DNA of 64,000 nucleotides from M0108 sp044228695 (GTDB lineage Bacteria; Pseudomonadota; Gammaproteobacteria; Chromatiales; Chromatiaceae). Where the stretch lies: the NCBI GenBank assembly GCA_044228695.1, contig JBGAUK010000004.1:1-64000 (forward strand). The letters run 5' to 3'. Below, one piece after another: positions 41,722-48,780 of the stretch. The notes below the pieces were generated by a model that saw only the letters and a program-made list of their open reading frames with translations, was not told the DNA's origin and ran no database searches. Numbering within the stretch: position 1 is the first letter of the stretch; each line of letters starts with the position of its first letter. A program made the translations under genes and the position numbers.

Positions 41722-41935
41722 CTGTTTCAGGCCGGTCTCCGGGCTCGCGAGGGGTCCCAAGGACCAGGCTGGATCACCTTCCCACGTCGAAACGCAGTGG
41801 CATCTTGATCCGCCTTGACTCGCCTACCGTTGCGGGGGCAGCGCCGGCATGGTCTCCAACCCAGAGGGCTAGAGAGGCACCGGCTTCCCGTTTCACCCCT
41901 CGGGTGGAAACCCTTGGGACACCTGAAACGGGCCG
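41722..41935 (-). ncRNA. Cobalamin riboswitch
   Basis: Read on the minus strand the leader has all the landmarks in order: GTTTCAGGTG at the 5' side, ACGGGAAGCCGGTG, the CTGCCCCCGCAACGGTA core, GCCACTG, GGAAGGTGAT, and the B12 box GCGAGCCCGGAGACCGGCC near the 3' end. It would bind adenosylcobalamin and lower expression of cobO and the genes behind it. The aptamer ends about 220 bases before cobO. Reading frames predicted across this leader are not supported. Confidence 0.95.
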
Positions 41936-41936
41936 T

Positions 41937-41965
41937 ATGCTACAGGTTCAGGGCGGGGGACTCAA
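41937..41965 (-). promoter_or_regulatory. Candidate sigma-70 promoter of the cobalamin operon
   Basis: On the minus strand TTGAGT (41965-41960) and TAGCAT (41942-41937) are spaced 17 bp, placing the transcript start near 41930, at the 5' edge of the riboswitch. Neither hexamer is perfect. The regulator palindrome at 41986-42001 lies upstream, centred about 63 bases before this start. Confidence 0.5.
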
Positions 41966-41985
41966 GAAGAGGTGAAGGATTTCAG

Positions 41986-42028
41986 TGTTCTTCAGCGCAC
42001 AGATGGGGCCGTGGGCCTAGGCTAAATT
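41986..42028 (+). promoter_or_regulatory. Regulator palindrome S1 with -10, promoter of Crp/Fnr gene 1
   Basis: TGTTCTTCAGCGCACA (41986-42001) fits the shared palindrome core GTNCNCYRGNGNAC with one mismatch. A -10 TAAATT (42023-42028) follows 22 bases after the CAC, putting the centre at about -41.5. No -35 hexamer is evident, consistent with activator dependence. It precedes the Crp/Fnr gene at 42126. Confidence 0.7.
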
Positions 42029-42125
42029 CAAATTATCACGCCACAAGAGACGGATTGTTTACTAACCGTCGCGCTAAGGTCGGGACCCACGTCCTACCTG
42101 AATGTTGGGATTATAGGAGGAGTCA

Positions 42126-42833
42126 ATGTCAGCCACATCGCCAACCCTACCAATAAACCTCTTGCTTGGGGGCTTGACGCCTGAAGAGCGGGCATGGACC
42201 TTGGCACAGTGCGAGGTGGTGGAACTGGTGACGGGTGATATCCTGTGTGAGCCCGATGAACCCTACGCGCATGCCTATTTCCCGCTGCAGGGCGTTATCG
42301 CCCTGGTTACCATCATGGGCCCTTATCGGCCCTTGGAAATGGGTTTGATTGGTAATGAGGGTATGCTCGGCGCCACCCTGGCGCTTGGGGTAGGGTCCGC
42401 ACCCATGCGGGCCGTGGTCCAGGGCTCTGGTACGGCATGGCGGATAACCAGCGACCGATTCCAACAGGAATTGCTCACCGATCCTGGTTTGAGGCGCATC
42501 ATCTACCGTTATCTCTATGTCCTCTTGACCCAGTTCGCCCAATCCGCCGCTTGCACCCATTTTCATGAAATCGAGCCGCGCCTGGCGCGCTGGCTGCTTA
42601 TGACTCATGACCGGGCCCACGCCGACCACTTTTATTTAACCCATGAAGTGCTTGCGACTATGCTGGGGGTGCGCAGGAGTGGCATTACCATCGCCGCCGG
42701 CGCGCTACAACAACGCGGCCTGATCCACTATGTCCGGGGTGACATCCGCGTTCTTGATCGGCCCGGTTTGGAAGTGGCTGCCTGTGGTTGCTACGTTGCT
42801 CTGATCTCTGACTATGCGGAGCAATTCGCCTAG
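42126..42833 (+). CDS. Crp/Fnr family transcriptional regulator 1
   Basis: 235 aa; start follows TAGGAGGAG. The N-terminal cNMP-binding-type beta-roll (about residues 15-115) contains YFPLQGVIALVT and GLIGNEGMLGATLALGVG, a variant seen in a Crp subfamily without known ligand. The cAMP-binding phosphate cassette and the N-terminal FNR cysteine cluster are absent. The C-terminal winged helix has LATMLGVRRSGITIAAGALQ followed by RGLIHYVRGDIRVLDRPGLE. It closely resembles the second regulator at 56005, including the recognition helix. The palindrome S1 in its own promoter suggests autoregulation. Confidence 0.88.
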   Translation: MSATSPTLPINLLLGGLTPEERAWTLAQCEVVELVTGDILCEPDEPYAHAYFPLQGVIALVTIMGPYRPLEMGLIGNEGMLGATLALGVGSAPMRAVVQGSGTAWRITSDRFQQELLTDPGLRRIIYRYLYVLLTQFAQSAACTHFHEIEPRLARWLLMTHDRAHADHFYLTHEVLATMLGVRRSGITIAAGALQQRGLIHYVRGDIRVLDRPGLEVAACGCYVALISDYAEQFA

Positions 42834-43028
42834 CCCGACTCGCTTGGCGCTCTCTGCAGGTTAATCAGGCTGTTCTGGTCATTCACACCGGATTTTCGCT
42901 AATAGAAGCCTCTCGCCAATCGCTGCCTTGGAACGGGGCTTAATCCCGCTCACTAGCCTCTTCACGGACATGCCTGCAATGGCCAGAAAAGCCGCAAGGC
43001 AGGTTCCGACCGCTATTAAATTCTGCTA

Positions 43029-43071
43029 TGTACCCTGGCGCACACTAATAACTCTCGATCAGGTTTATAGT
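43029..43071 (+). promoter_or_regulatory. Regulator palindrome S2 with -10, promoter of the DUF3096/entericidin pair
   Basis: TGTACCCTGGCGCACA (43029-43044) matches the palindrome core perfectly; TATAGT (43066-43071) follows 22 bases after CAC. The flanks and early transcribed region are similar to site S6. A leader of about 170 bases separates it from the gene. In the gap 42834-43028 I see no other supported feature. Confidence 0.75.
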
Positions 43072-43246
43072 TAAGACATACCAAAGGGTACGGCGAGCAG
43101 CGTAACAGTTGGTTACACGGCCTTCGTCAGGAGCGTTCCCGTCACGATTTCAAGGGGGATTAGGGCGGTCGAGCAGCGCGACCCGGGGGAGTCGAATCCG
43201 GGCAATAAACACCCAACACCAGACGAAAAATCCAAAGAGGCATCTA

Positions 43247-43396
43247 ATGAATCTCACTTTAAGCCATATCGCCGTCGAGCCAGTACTTGCCATCCTGGTA
43301 GGGATATTGATCCTCGTGGCGCCTCGATTTCTGAGCTATTTTGTTGCCGTTTATTTGATCGTAATCGGCGTTATGGGGCTCATGCCTGCACGGTAA
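43247..43396 (+). CDS. DUF3096 family small membrane protein
   Basis: 49 aa, start after AAAGAGG. Two hydrophobic helices (VEPVLAILVGILILVAP and FVAVYLIVIGVMGLM) separated by RFLSY are the DUF3096 pattern. Unknown function; such genes commonly sit among general-stress genes. It is followed 58 bases later by the entericidin-like lipoprotein, probably in one transcript from S2. Confidence 0.85.
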   Translation: MNLTLSHIAVEPVLAILVGILILVAPRFLSYFVAVYLIVIGVMGLMPAR

Positions 43397-43454
43397 CACG
43401 GGCTTGCTGCGAAAATATAATCCACAACCTAACCTACTAATAAAGGTAATTGTC

Positions 43455-43598
43455 ATGAAACATCTTATAGCGCTAATCCTGCTGATGTCGATAATCGGTC
43501 TGGTCGGATGCAATACCATGGAGGGTGCCGGTAAGGATATCTCGGCCGGCGGAGATACCGTCACTGATACCGCAAGGGACGTTAAACGCGACATGTGA
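43455..43598 (+). CDS. Entericidin A/B-type small lipoprotein
   Basis: 47 aa. Signal peptide with lipobox GLVGC, then NTMEGAGKDISAGGDTVTD, the standard entericidin EcnA/EcnB sequence pattern, ending in a basic helix (TARDVKRDM). In E. coli the pair acts as an antidote/toxin-like lipoprotein couple; here a single copy probably serves in envelope stress. The upstream sequence AATAAAGGTAATTGTC supplies a ribosome-binding site. Confidence 0.9.
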   Translation: MKHLIALILLMSIIGLVGCNTMEGAGKDISAGGDTVTDTARDVKRDM

Positions 43599-43714
43599 GG
43601 ACGAGCTTGACCGCTAGTTCGCTGGGAGTGGGGTTAACCCGCGCCCTGCTCTAATCAAGTTAGGATTCCCTACCCATTCCCTCGGTTCTCACTATCACCA
43701 CCTAGGAATCAACC

Positions 43715-44575
43715 ATGAAAACATCCATCCACGCCAGCCTGATCCCGGTCATTCTCGTCCTGGGTATCGGCGGCAATGTCGCTAATGTAGCTAATGCCCA
43801 ACCGGTCCCCATCGCCGAACCACCCGCCGTCCCCGCCAGCGCATCAAGTGTTCCTTATACCAGTGGCGGGGTCGGTTATGACGAACGTGACCGGATGGAA
43901 GCAGCGAAGTCGCAGTTCAATCTCAGGCTTATGTTCGCGGTCAATGCGGGAAATTATCTGTCTGGCGTTAGGGTCCGCATCCAGGATAACAGTGGCGCGA
44001 CACTGCTCGACGTCCCCTCGAATGGCCCCTGGTTCTATGCACAGTTACCCCCCGGTAACTATGTCCTGACCCTGGATAATCGTGGCAAGATCAAAACGCG
44101 CAATGTCAATATTTCCGGCGAGGGAGCCACGATCGAGAACTTCTATTGGGTAGAACCCGTCGGCTCTGTTCCCGTGCAAGAAACCACTACGGAATGGGCA
44201 ATCCGGCCCCCCGCTGGCTTCGCCCCTTCACCGACGGAACCGCGCCTGTACAGCAGTGACGTTTCCTACATCAGTGGCGGCAGTAGCTCCGCCGAGTACG
44301 ATCGCATGGAAGCCGCTAGGCGCCAATACAACCTGCGGTTGCTATTTTCAATAGATAATGCGGACTATGTACCCAACAGCGTTCGGGTGCGCATCCAGGA
44401 TATGGCTAGTAAGACGACCTTGGTCGACACGGATGCCAAGGGACCCATCTTCTACGCCAGGGTGCCACAAGGCCGCTATCTTGTGACTCTTGATTACGAA
44501 GGCCAGCAGTACTTTCAGGAAATGGGTGTCCCGGAGAATGGCTCCGCGACTGAATCCTTCAATTGGGCACACTGA
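43715..44575 (+). CDS. Exported protein with two tandem ~98-residue beta domains
   Basis: 286 aa with a signal peptide ending ANAQP. Two homologous domains follow, residues ~48-148 and ~182-284. Paired blocks show the duplication: ERDRMEAAKSQFNLRLMFAV / EYDRMEAARRQYNLRLLFSI, VRVRIQDNSGATLLD / VRVRIQDMASKTTLVD, and FYAQLPPGNYVLTLD / FYARVPQGRYLVTLD. The last blocks resemble carboxypeptidase-regulatory-like or CNA_B folds. A Pro/Thr-rich linker joins them. No function can be assigned; two clear domains in the periplasm suggest binding or an accessory envelope role. Confidence 0.75.
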   Translation: MKTSIHASLIPVILVLGIGGNVANVANAQPVPIAEPPAVPASASSVPYTSGGVGYDERDRMEAAKSQFNLRLMFAVNAGNYLSGVRVRIQDNSGATLLDVPSNGPWFYAQLPPGNYVLTLDNRGKIKTRNVNISGEGATIENFYWVEPVGSVPVQETTTEWAIRPPAGFAPSPTEPRLYSSDVSYISGGSSSAEYDRMEAARRQYNLRLLFSIDNADYVPNSVRVRIQDMASKTTLVDTDAKGPIFYARVPQGRYLVTLDYEGQQYFQEMGVPENGSATESFNWAH

Positions 44576-44611
44576 TCGACATGTCTTGCGATAGCCTAGC
44601 CTAGCACTGTC

Positions 44612-44669
44612 GCGGGTAGCCGGTTACAGGGCCATCTCTGCAATCGTCCCTGTCCTAAAGCTACCCGTG
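44612..44669. repeat. Long inverted repeat before the Gly-zipper lipoprotein
   Basis: CGGGTAGC ... ACAGGG at the left is mirrored by CCCTGT ... GCTACCCG at the right, giving a stem of two blocks around an AT-containing loop. It may end the upstream transcript or fold in the leader of the gene at 44703. No T run follows. Confidence 0.55.
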
Positions 44670-44702
44670 ACACCCCAAACCCCTTGAATTAGAGAATCCA
44701 TC

Positions 44703-45077
44703 ATGAAACGCATAACTATCTCGCTACTCACGCTCACTCTCGCCGCCTTGTCTGGTTGTGGCACAACAACCACGGAGAGGGCCGGCAGCGGCGCCCTATT
44801 AGGCGCCGCCACCGGGGCCGCGATCGGCTCCATGAGTGGTGATATGGGCACGGGAGCTTTGATTGGCGCCGGTGCCGGGGCTGTTGGTGGCTTGATCATC
44901 GACCAGAACGAAAAGACGAACGATAATAATCGTTACTATAACAATCGCTATAACAACAACCCTAACTACAACACTCGCGACTACAATAACGGGTACTACA
45001 ACAATCGCAATTATAATAACCCTAACTATAACGACCGTTATTATGAAAATCGTAACTACTACGATCTAAGCTATTAA
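44703..45077 (+). CDS. Gly-zipper lipoprotein with Asn/Tyr-rich tail
   Basis: 124 aa. Lipobox LSGCG at residues ~17-21, then a glycine-zipper segment (ALLGAATGAAIGSMSG, ALIGAGAGAVGG), as in YMGG/OmpA-like Gly-zipper proteins that insert in membranes. The last ~50 residues are almost only Asn, Tyr, Arg and Asp in short repeats (RYYNNRYNNNPNYN, NYNDRYYENRNYY), a low-complexity, prion-like composition. A shorter relative without this tail lies at 60355. Confidence 0.82.
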   Translation: MKRITISLLTLTLAALSGCGTTTTERAGSGALLGAATGAAIGSMSGDMGTGALIGAGAGAVGGLIIDQNEKTNDNNRYYNNRYNNNPNYNTRDYNNGYYNNRNYNNPNYNDRYYENRNYYDLSY

Positions 45078-45166
45078 TCCGAAAAGCCGGGCGCGCTCCA
45101 AGCGCTCGAGAGACGATCCATCGCCAGTAAACCAGTAGCTACCTATTCCCTCTCGTCTAACCTAAT

Positions 45167-45191
45167 GAGCTGGGCGATCCCTGCCCAACTC
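45167..45191. terminator. Candidate bidirectional terminator hairpin
   Basis: GAGCTGGGC at 45167-45175 pairs with GCCCAACTC at 45183-45191 (one mismatch, 7-base loop). It lies between the convergent genes ending at 45077 and 45208. T-rich sequence is modest (CATTTGTTCG on the plus side). Confidence 0.45.
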
Positions 45192-45207
45192 ATGGTCATT
45201 TGTTCGT

Positions 45208-45819
45208 TTACTTGTTGAATTTCACCTTGGCTGCTTGCACGCAAGTGGCCTTCTCGGCACTCGGCAAGGCATCGCACTTTTCATTCGCTACCGCGTAATC
45301 AGCATCACGCTTTTCCGTCGTGGCATCTTGGCGTGCCGCGGTACCAGCCTCTTGCGCTTTCTTGTCGGCAGCGGCGGTTTTTTCCATTGCCCCCTTGTTA
45401 GCCTCCGAGATCTTCATTTTAGCCTCGGCATCGGCCGTGATTCGTGTCTCAACCGCCTTTGCCTCTTTGGTACAGAGGTCCTTGGCGTTCCCATCCTTGT
45501 CATCACACTTTTCGTTGGCAAGTGCGAAATCGGCCTCGGCCTTGGCGACCACGGCATTGTAGCGATTCTTATCGGAGGGCTCGTATGTCGCTTCTAGCTC
45601 GGCTTTGGCGACCTTGGCCTTGCCTTTGGCCTCGACTTCACAGACATCCTTGGCATTAGCGGATAAGGAAGCGCACTTTGCCTTGGCGGTGTCGTAGGCG
45701 GCCGCGATACGGCCCTCTTCGGCCTTATAAGCGTCCTTTGTCATCGGTTCGGCCATGACGCTGGCATTGAACACGAGGCCAATGGCAATCGAGATTGCGG
45801 ACAGATAGAGAGGTTTCAT
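45208..45819 (-). CDS. Periplasmic helical protein with three C-X10-C repeats
   Basis: 203 aa with a signal peptide ending in SVMAEP. The mature protein is highly charged and alanine/lysine rich, apparently all helical. Three repeats each have two cysteines ten residues apart: CASLSANAKDVC, CDDKDGNAKDLC and CDALPSAEKATC, each followed by a K/E/A helix. In the oxidising periplasm each pair would likely form a disulfide closing a helical hairpin. I do not recognise a named family. Its promoter appears to be the minus-strand S3 site with consensus TATAAT. Confidence 0.72.
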   Translation of the reverse strand: MKPLYLSAISIAIGLVFNASVMAEPMTKDAYKAEEGRIAAAYDTAKAKCASLSANAKDVCEVEAKGKAKVAKAELEATYEPSDKNRYNAVVAKAEADFALANEKCDDKDGNAKDLCTKEAKAVETRITADAEAKMKISEANKGAMEKTAAADKKAQEAGTAARQDATTEKRDADYAVANEKCDALPSAEKATCVQAAKVKFNK

Positions 45820-45960
45820 GTGTTATTCCTGTTTGAAATGGTTACAGTTACTTGGGTGCCTAATTGCATATCAACAAATGGCGCCCATGGGGCAGGCGTC
45901 ACGAACTAAACAAAATTTCCATGACCCCATGGGTTCATGGTTTATCGTAAGCCTATTGGC

Positions 45961-46004
45961 ATTATATTGATGATTGGTCTGGTCCGTCTGTATGCTGGCG
46001 CACG
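45961..46004 (-). promoter_or_regulatory. Regulator palindrome S3 with -10, promoter of the C-X10-C protein
   Basis: On the minus strand CGTGCGCCAGCATACA (46004-45989) fits the palindrome core with one mismatch, and a perfect TATAAT (45966-45961) follows 23 bases after the TAC. It points to the gene starting at 45819. The rest of 45820-46276 holds S4 and nothing else I can support. Confidence 0.65.
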
Positions 46005-46194
46005 GAGTCACGGAAATTAGGGCTATGCCAAAATGTGAATGCGTAAACACCATCTACCGAACCATGATGTCATTAGACTCGTAATAACCTGATGCTTACT
46101 TGAGGTTATCGTGGACGAGCCTGTTTTGGACTATGTTGAGTGGCGCAATAGCCTTCGCTGGCTTACAAAGGTTACTAACATTCCAAGCTCAGTG

Positions 46195-46238
46195 GGTGCG
46201 CTGGCAAACATAGCCAAGGTGGCAATGCGGTCTAATAT
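46195..46238 (+). promoter_or_regulatory. Regulator palindrome S4 with -10, promoter of the AI-2E transporter gene
   Basis: GGTGCGCTGGCAAACA (46195-46210) fits the core with one mismatch; TAATAT (46233-46238) follows 23 bases after the AAC. Transcription would start near 46245, about 30 bases before the ATG at 46277. Confidence 0.6.
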
Positions 46239-46276
46239 TCAATATTAGGTACACCCGAAGGAGAGTTCACATCCCC

Positions 46277-47359
46277 ATGGCCGTAGAAACGAAAGCGGAC
46301 CGTCATGTTACGGACCGAGCCATCGAGATATTCATCCGTATCGCTCTGATCGTCATCTTGGCGGCTTTGTGCTTCGATATCTTGCGACACTTTATCGTGC
46401 CGGGTCTCTGGGGCTTGATCATCGCTATCGGTCTCTATCCCCTCTATCAACGCCTGCTGCAAGCTTTGGGCGACAGGTCGGTGCTGGCCGCGACCTTGAC
46501 CTCCCTCATTACCTTCGCGGTTCTATTGGTCCCGGTGCTCCTGCTCAGTGGATCGGTCATGGAAGGGGGGGAGGGGCTGCTGAACGCCCTGGAGGTAGGC
46601 GCACGGGATGTTCCCCTCCCACCCGAGTGGGTTAAGGGATTACCCCTGGTGGGCTCCTATACTCATGAGCTTTGGACTCATGCCTCCTACAACCTGAAGG
46701 AGGCCCTGGTGCAGATCGCTCCCCAAGTCAAAATTGCCTTGAGTTGGTTGGTAGGGGCAGCGGCCGGGGCGGGGATCGGCATCCTGAAATTCTTCTTTGC
46801 CATCGCCATTGCCGGGGTGCTGCTCGCCCATGAGGAAGAGACGCGGCGGGCAACCGTCATCATCGCTCATCGACTGGCAGGTGATCGTGGGCTTGAATTC
46901 ACCGATCTCGCCATGGCTACGGTACGCAGTGTTACCCGCGGCATCTTGGGCATAGCCTTGATCCAGTCGCTCCTATCTGGCCTGGGATGGCTGGCGGCTG
47001 GGGTGCCGTCAGCCGGACTCTGGACCTTACTGGCTCTATTGCTGAGTACCGCGCAGGTCGGCGTTTTCCTGGTATCGGTCCCGATCCTCGTCTATGTCTT
47101 CTTCAATGGGGATACGACCACCTTTGTGCTGCTCCTGGTCTGGAGCCTCGCCGTCGGTACCATCGACAACGTTCTCAGGCCGATCTTGCTGGGCCGCGGC
47201 ATGGATGTACCCATGGTCGTGGTATTCGTTGGCACTATCGGTGGTTTCTTGAGTTCCGGCATCGTCGGGCTCTTCATTGGCGCCGTGGTGCTGGTACTAG
47301 GCTATAAACTTCTGGTCGCTTGGCTGGGGGATGAGCCAGCGACGATCAATCTGCTTTGA
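46277..47359 (+). CDS. AI-2E family transporter
   Basis: 360 aa, seven to eight TM helices. The family pattern runs from ALIVILAALCFDILRHFIVP at the N-terminus through the variable periplasmic part (residues ~90-150) to SGIVGLFIGAVVLVLGYKLL near the end; NVLRPILLGRGMDVPMVVVF is the hallmark. Members export autoinducer-2 (TqsA/YdiK-type) or act as Na+/H+ antiporters; the substrate cannot be read here. GAAGGAG lies 13-19 bases before the ATG. Transcribed from the S4 promoter. Confidence 0.92.
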   Translation: MAVETKADRHVTDRAIEIFIRIALIVILAALCFDILRHFIVPGLWGLIIAIGLYPLYQRLLQALGDRSVLAATLTSLITFAVLLVPVLLLSGSVMEGGEGLLNALEVGARDVPLPPEWVKGLPLVGSYTHELWTHASYNLKEALVQIAPQVKIALSWLVGAAAGAGIGILKFFFAIAIAGVLLAHEEETRRATVIIAHRLAGDRGLEFTDLAMATVRSVTRGILGIALIQSLLSGLGWLAAGVPSAGLWTLLALLLSTAQVGVFLVSVPILVYVFFNGDTTTFVLLLVWSLAVGTIDNVLRPILLGRGMDVPMVVVFVGTIGGFLSSGIVGLFIGAVVLVLGYKLLVAWLGDEPATINLL

Positions 47360-47391
47360 AGCGGCGATACCGGTAGGTGGTAAACAACAGG

Positions 47392-48525
47392 CTATTTGTA
47401 TTTTAAAAGCAAATGGTAAACCCTTGCTCCGACCCCCTCTAGTCGCAAGTCAAAATGCTGCATATCCCCAGGCTCGCCTGAGATGTCGATAGCACCCCAG
47501 GCGAAACCTCTGTCGGTCATGGTCTCCACGAATTCTTTTCCAAGATTCAAAAAGCCCGTAGCTGGATCGCCCCTCCCACCCATGCTGTGGGGAGCAAAAG
47601 GGCGATCTTGTCCCGCGTCTGTCCGCCATGCCATTCCCGTGTTGGATTTTCCGCCAAGTATTCCGTAGTCATTTTCCATTTGTGCCTTTATTTTTGCGAA
47701 GTCAGGGAGGGGTTTATCCGAATTGTGGGTTATCCACTCCGTATCGATGAATTCCTGCAAGGCCAAGTCATTCCTCATTAATAAAAAATATCTTTTCATT
47801 GCATCGCTTTCCTGCTGAAGAACATCATAGACATCTCCGATTGATCCATCCCCAAATGCCGATCTTCCTTTTTTAAGCTTTCTTAAATCCGACTCATGCT
47901 TGCCAAGCATGAACCTTGCAATGTTGTCAAACGCGCCAATCAGTTCCAAATCCAGTTCTTCTTCTGCTTTTTCGTTCAAAATGTAGGGATTTGTTCCGAC
48001 ATCAAAATCGATAGCCAGTCCCCATCCGTGCATTCCGGATTTTTTCCTTAGCGTGCTATTCGCAATAGGTGCCTTATATCCAGTCCCTTTGTTATTAATC
48101 AAATCTTCCTCGACTCTATATAAAGCCTGGATCATCGCATCGTTTATCTTGAGAAGATTCTGGCCAAAAAAAGTAGTATTATCCAACTCCAAATCAATGA
48201 ATTCGTTATAACAGGTACAGTTAAAAACCTCACCTGCGATGCGGTCCCATTTGTCTAAAATTAGGGAAAATTTATTTTTTTGATTGATGTATAGCTTATT
48301 TATTATTATCATTTTTTCAAGATCCCGATTAATATTAGTCTTGCTTGAAACCGGGCATGACGTAGCTTCTTCGCGGATGATCAATTCAGAAAATAACGCT
48401 TTCTCGATGGTTAAGATCGGAGACATAGGTATTTCTAGAATTGGCAAGAGGTTGATGCTCCTTGCATTTGCCTTTACCCCGCAAATAGCCATGGCAGTAA
48501 TCATAAGCCCAACTAATACCGTCAT
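47392..48525 (-). CDS. Exported M15-like (D,D-carboxypeptidase/VanY-type) peptidase, AT-rich
   Basis: 377 aa from ATG 48525 (ribosome-binding ACGAGGA), giving a signal peptide MTVLVGLMITAMAICG. An ATG at 48615 would add 30 residues. Zinc-peptidase motifs of M15 are visible: SGMHGWGLAIDFD (HXXGXAXD-like) near residue 205 and GDMQHFDLR (His ligand) near residue 355. These enzymes cleave peptidoglycan peptides or related D-amino-acid bonds. The DNA is clearly poorer in GC than its neighbours, with many A/T runs, suggesting acquisition. It is convergent with the AI-2E gene. Confidence 0.75.
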   Translation of the reverse strand: MTVLVGLMITAMAICGVKANARSINLLPILEIPMSPILTIEKALFSELIIREEATSCPVSSKTNINRDLEKMIIINKLYINQKNKFSLILDKWDRIAGEVFNCTCYNEFIDLELDNTTFFGQNLLKINDAMIQALYRVEEDLINNKGTGYKAPIANSTLRKKSGMHGWGLAIDFDVGTNPYILNEKAEEELDLELIGAFDNIARFMLGKHESDLRKLKKGRSAFGDGSIGDVYDVLQQESDAMKRYFLLMRNDLALQEFIDTEWITHNSDKPLPDFAKIKAQMENDYGILGGKSNTGMAWRTDAGQDRPFAPHSMGGRGDPATGFLNLGKEFVETMTDRGFAWGAIDISGEPGDMQHFDLRLEGVGARVYHLLLKYK

Positions 48526-48708
48526 CACACATCCTCGTGCGTCTGGACAAATTAGTCTTAGCCACGATCCAGAATTTATCCTAATGGAATTTGATTCTGT
48601 GATTTTGTGGAGCATTCATAGCCCACAAAGCCGGCCTAACACTGCCTTATGTGGGATACCGTACAGAGAAGCCCGGGTAGCAAAGAGATCATAGCATCGG
48701 TGCGTACC

Positions 48709-48734
48709 CGATTCGGGCCATGTGGCTCGAATCG
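48709..48734. repeat. Near-perfect inverted repeat upstream of the ice-binding-type gene
   Basis: CGATTCGGGCC-ATGT-GGCTCGAATCG forms an 11-bp stem with one mismatch. It lies 47 bases before the gene at 48781 and may be an operator or a leader hairpin. Confidence 0.55.
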
Positions 48735-48780
48735 TAATAAATTCGTCCTAATTTTTTCGAGTTTTAAGGAGGAGCGGAAG

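Noticed and set aside
41586..41975. Plus-strand open frames across the cobO leader
   Set aside because: They lie on the complement of a well-matched cobalamin riboswitch and have no recognisable product.
43029..43044. Sigma-54 promoter reading of the CTGGCGCAC motif
   Set aside because: GGCGCAC lacks the GG-N10-GC spacing with TTGC at -12; the palindromic symmetry and TATAGT at fixed distance fit an activator site better.
48703..48735. GGTGCGTACCCG near the inverted repeat as an eighth regulator site
   Set aside because: Matches only one half of the palindrome and has no -10 at the set distance.
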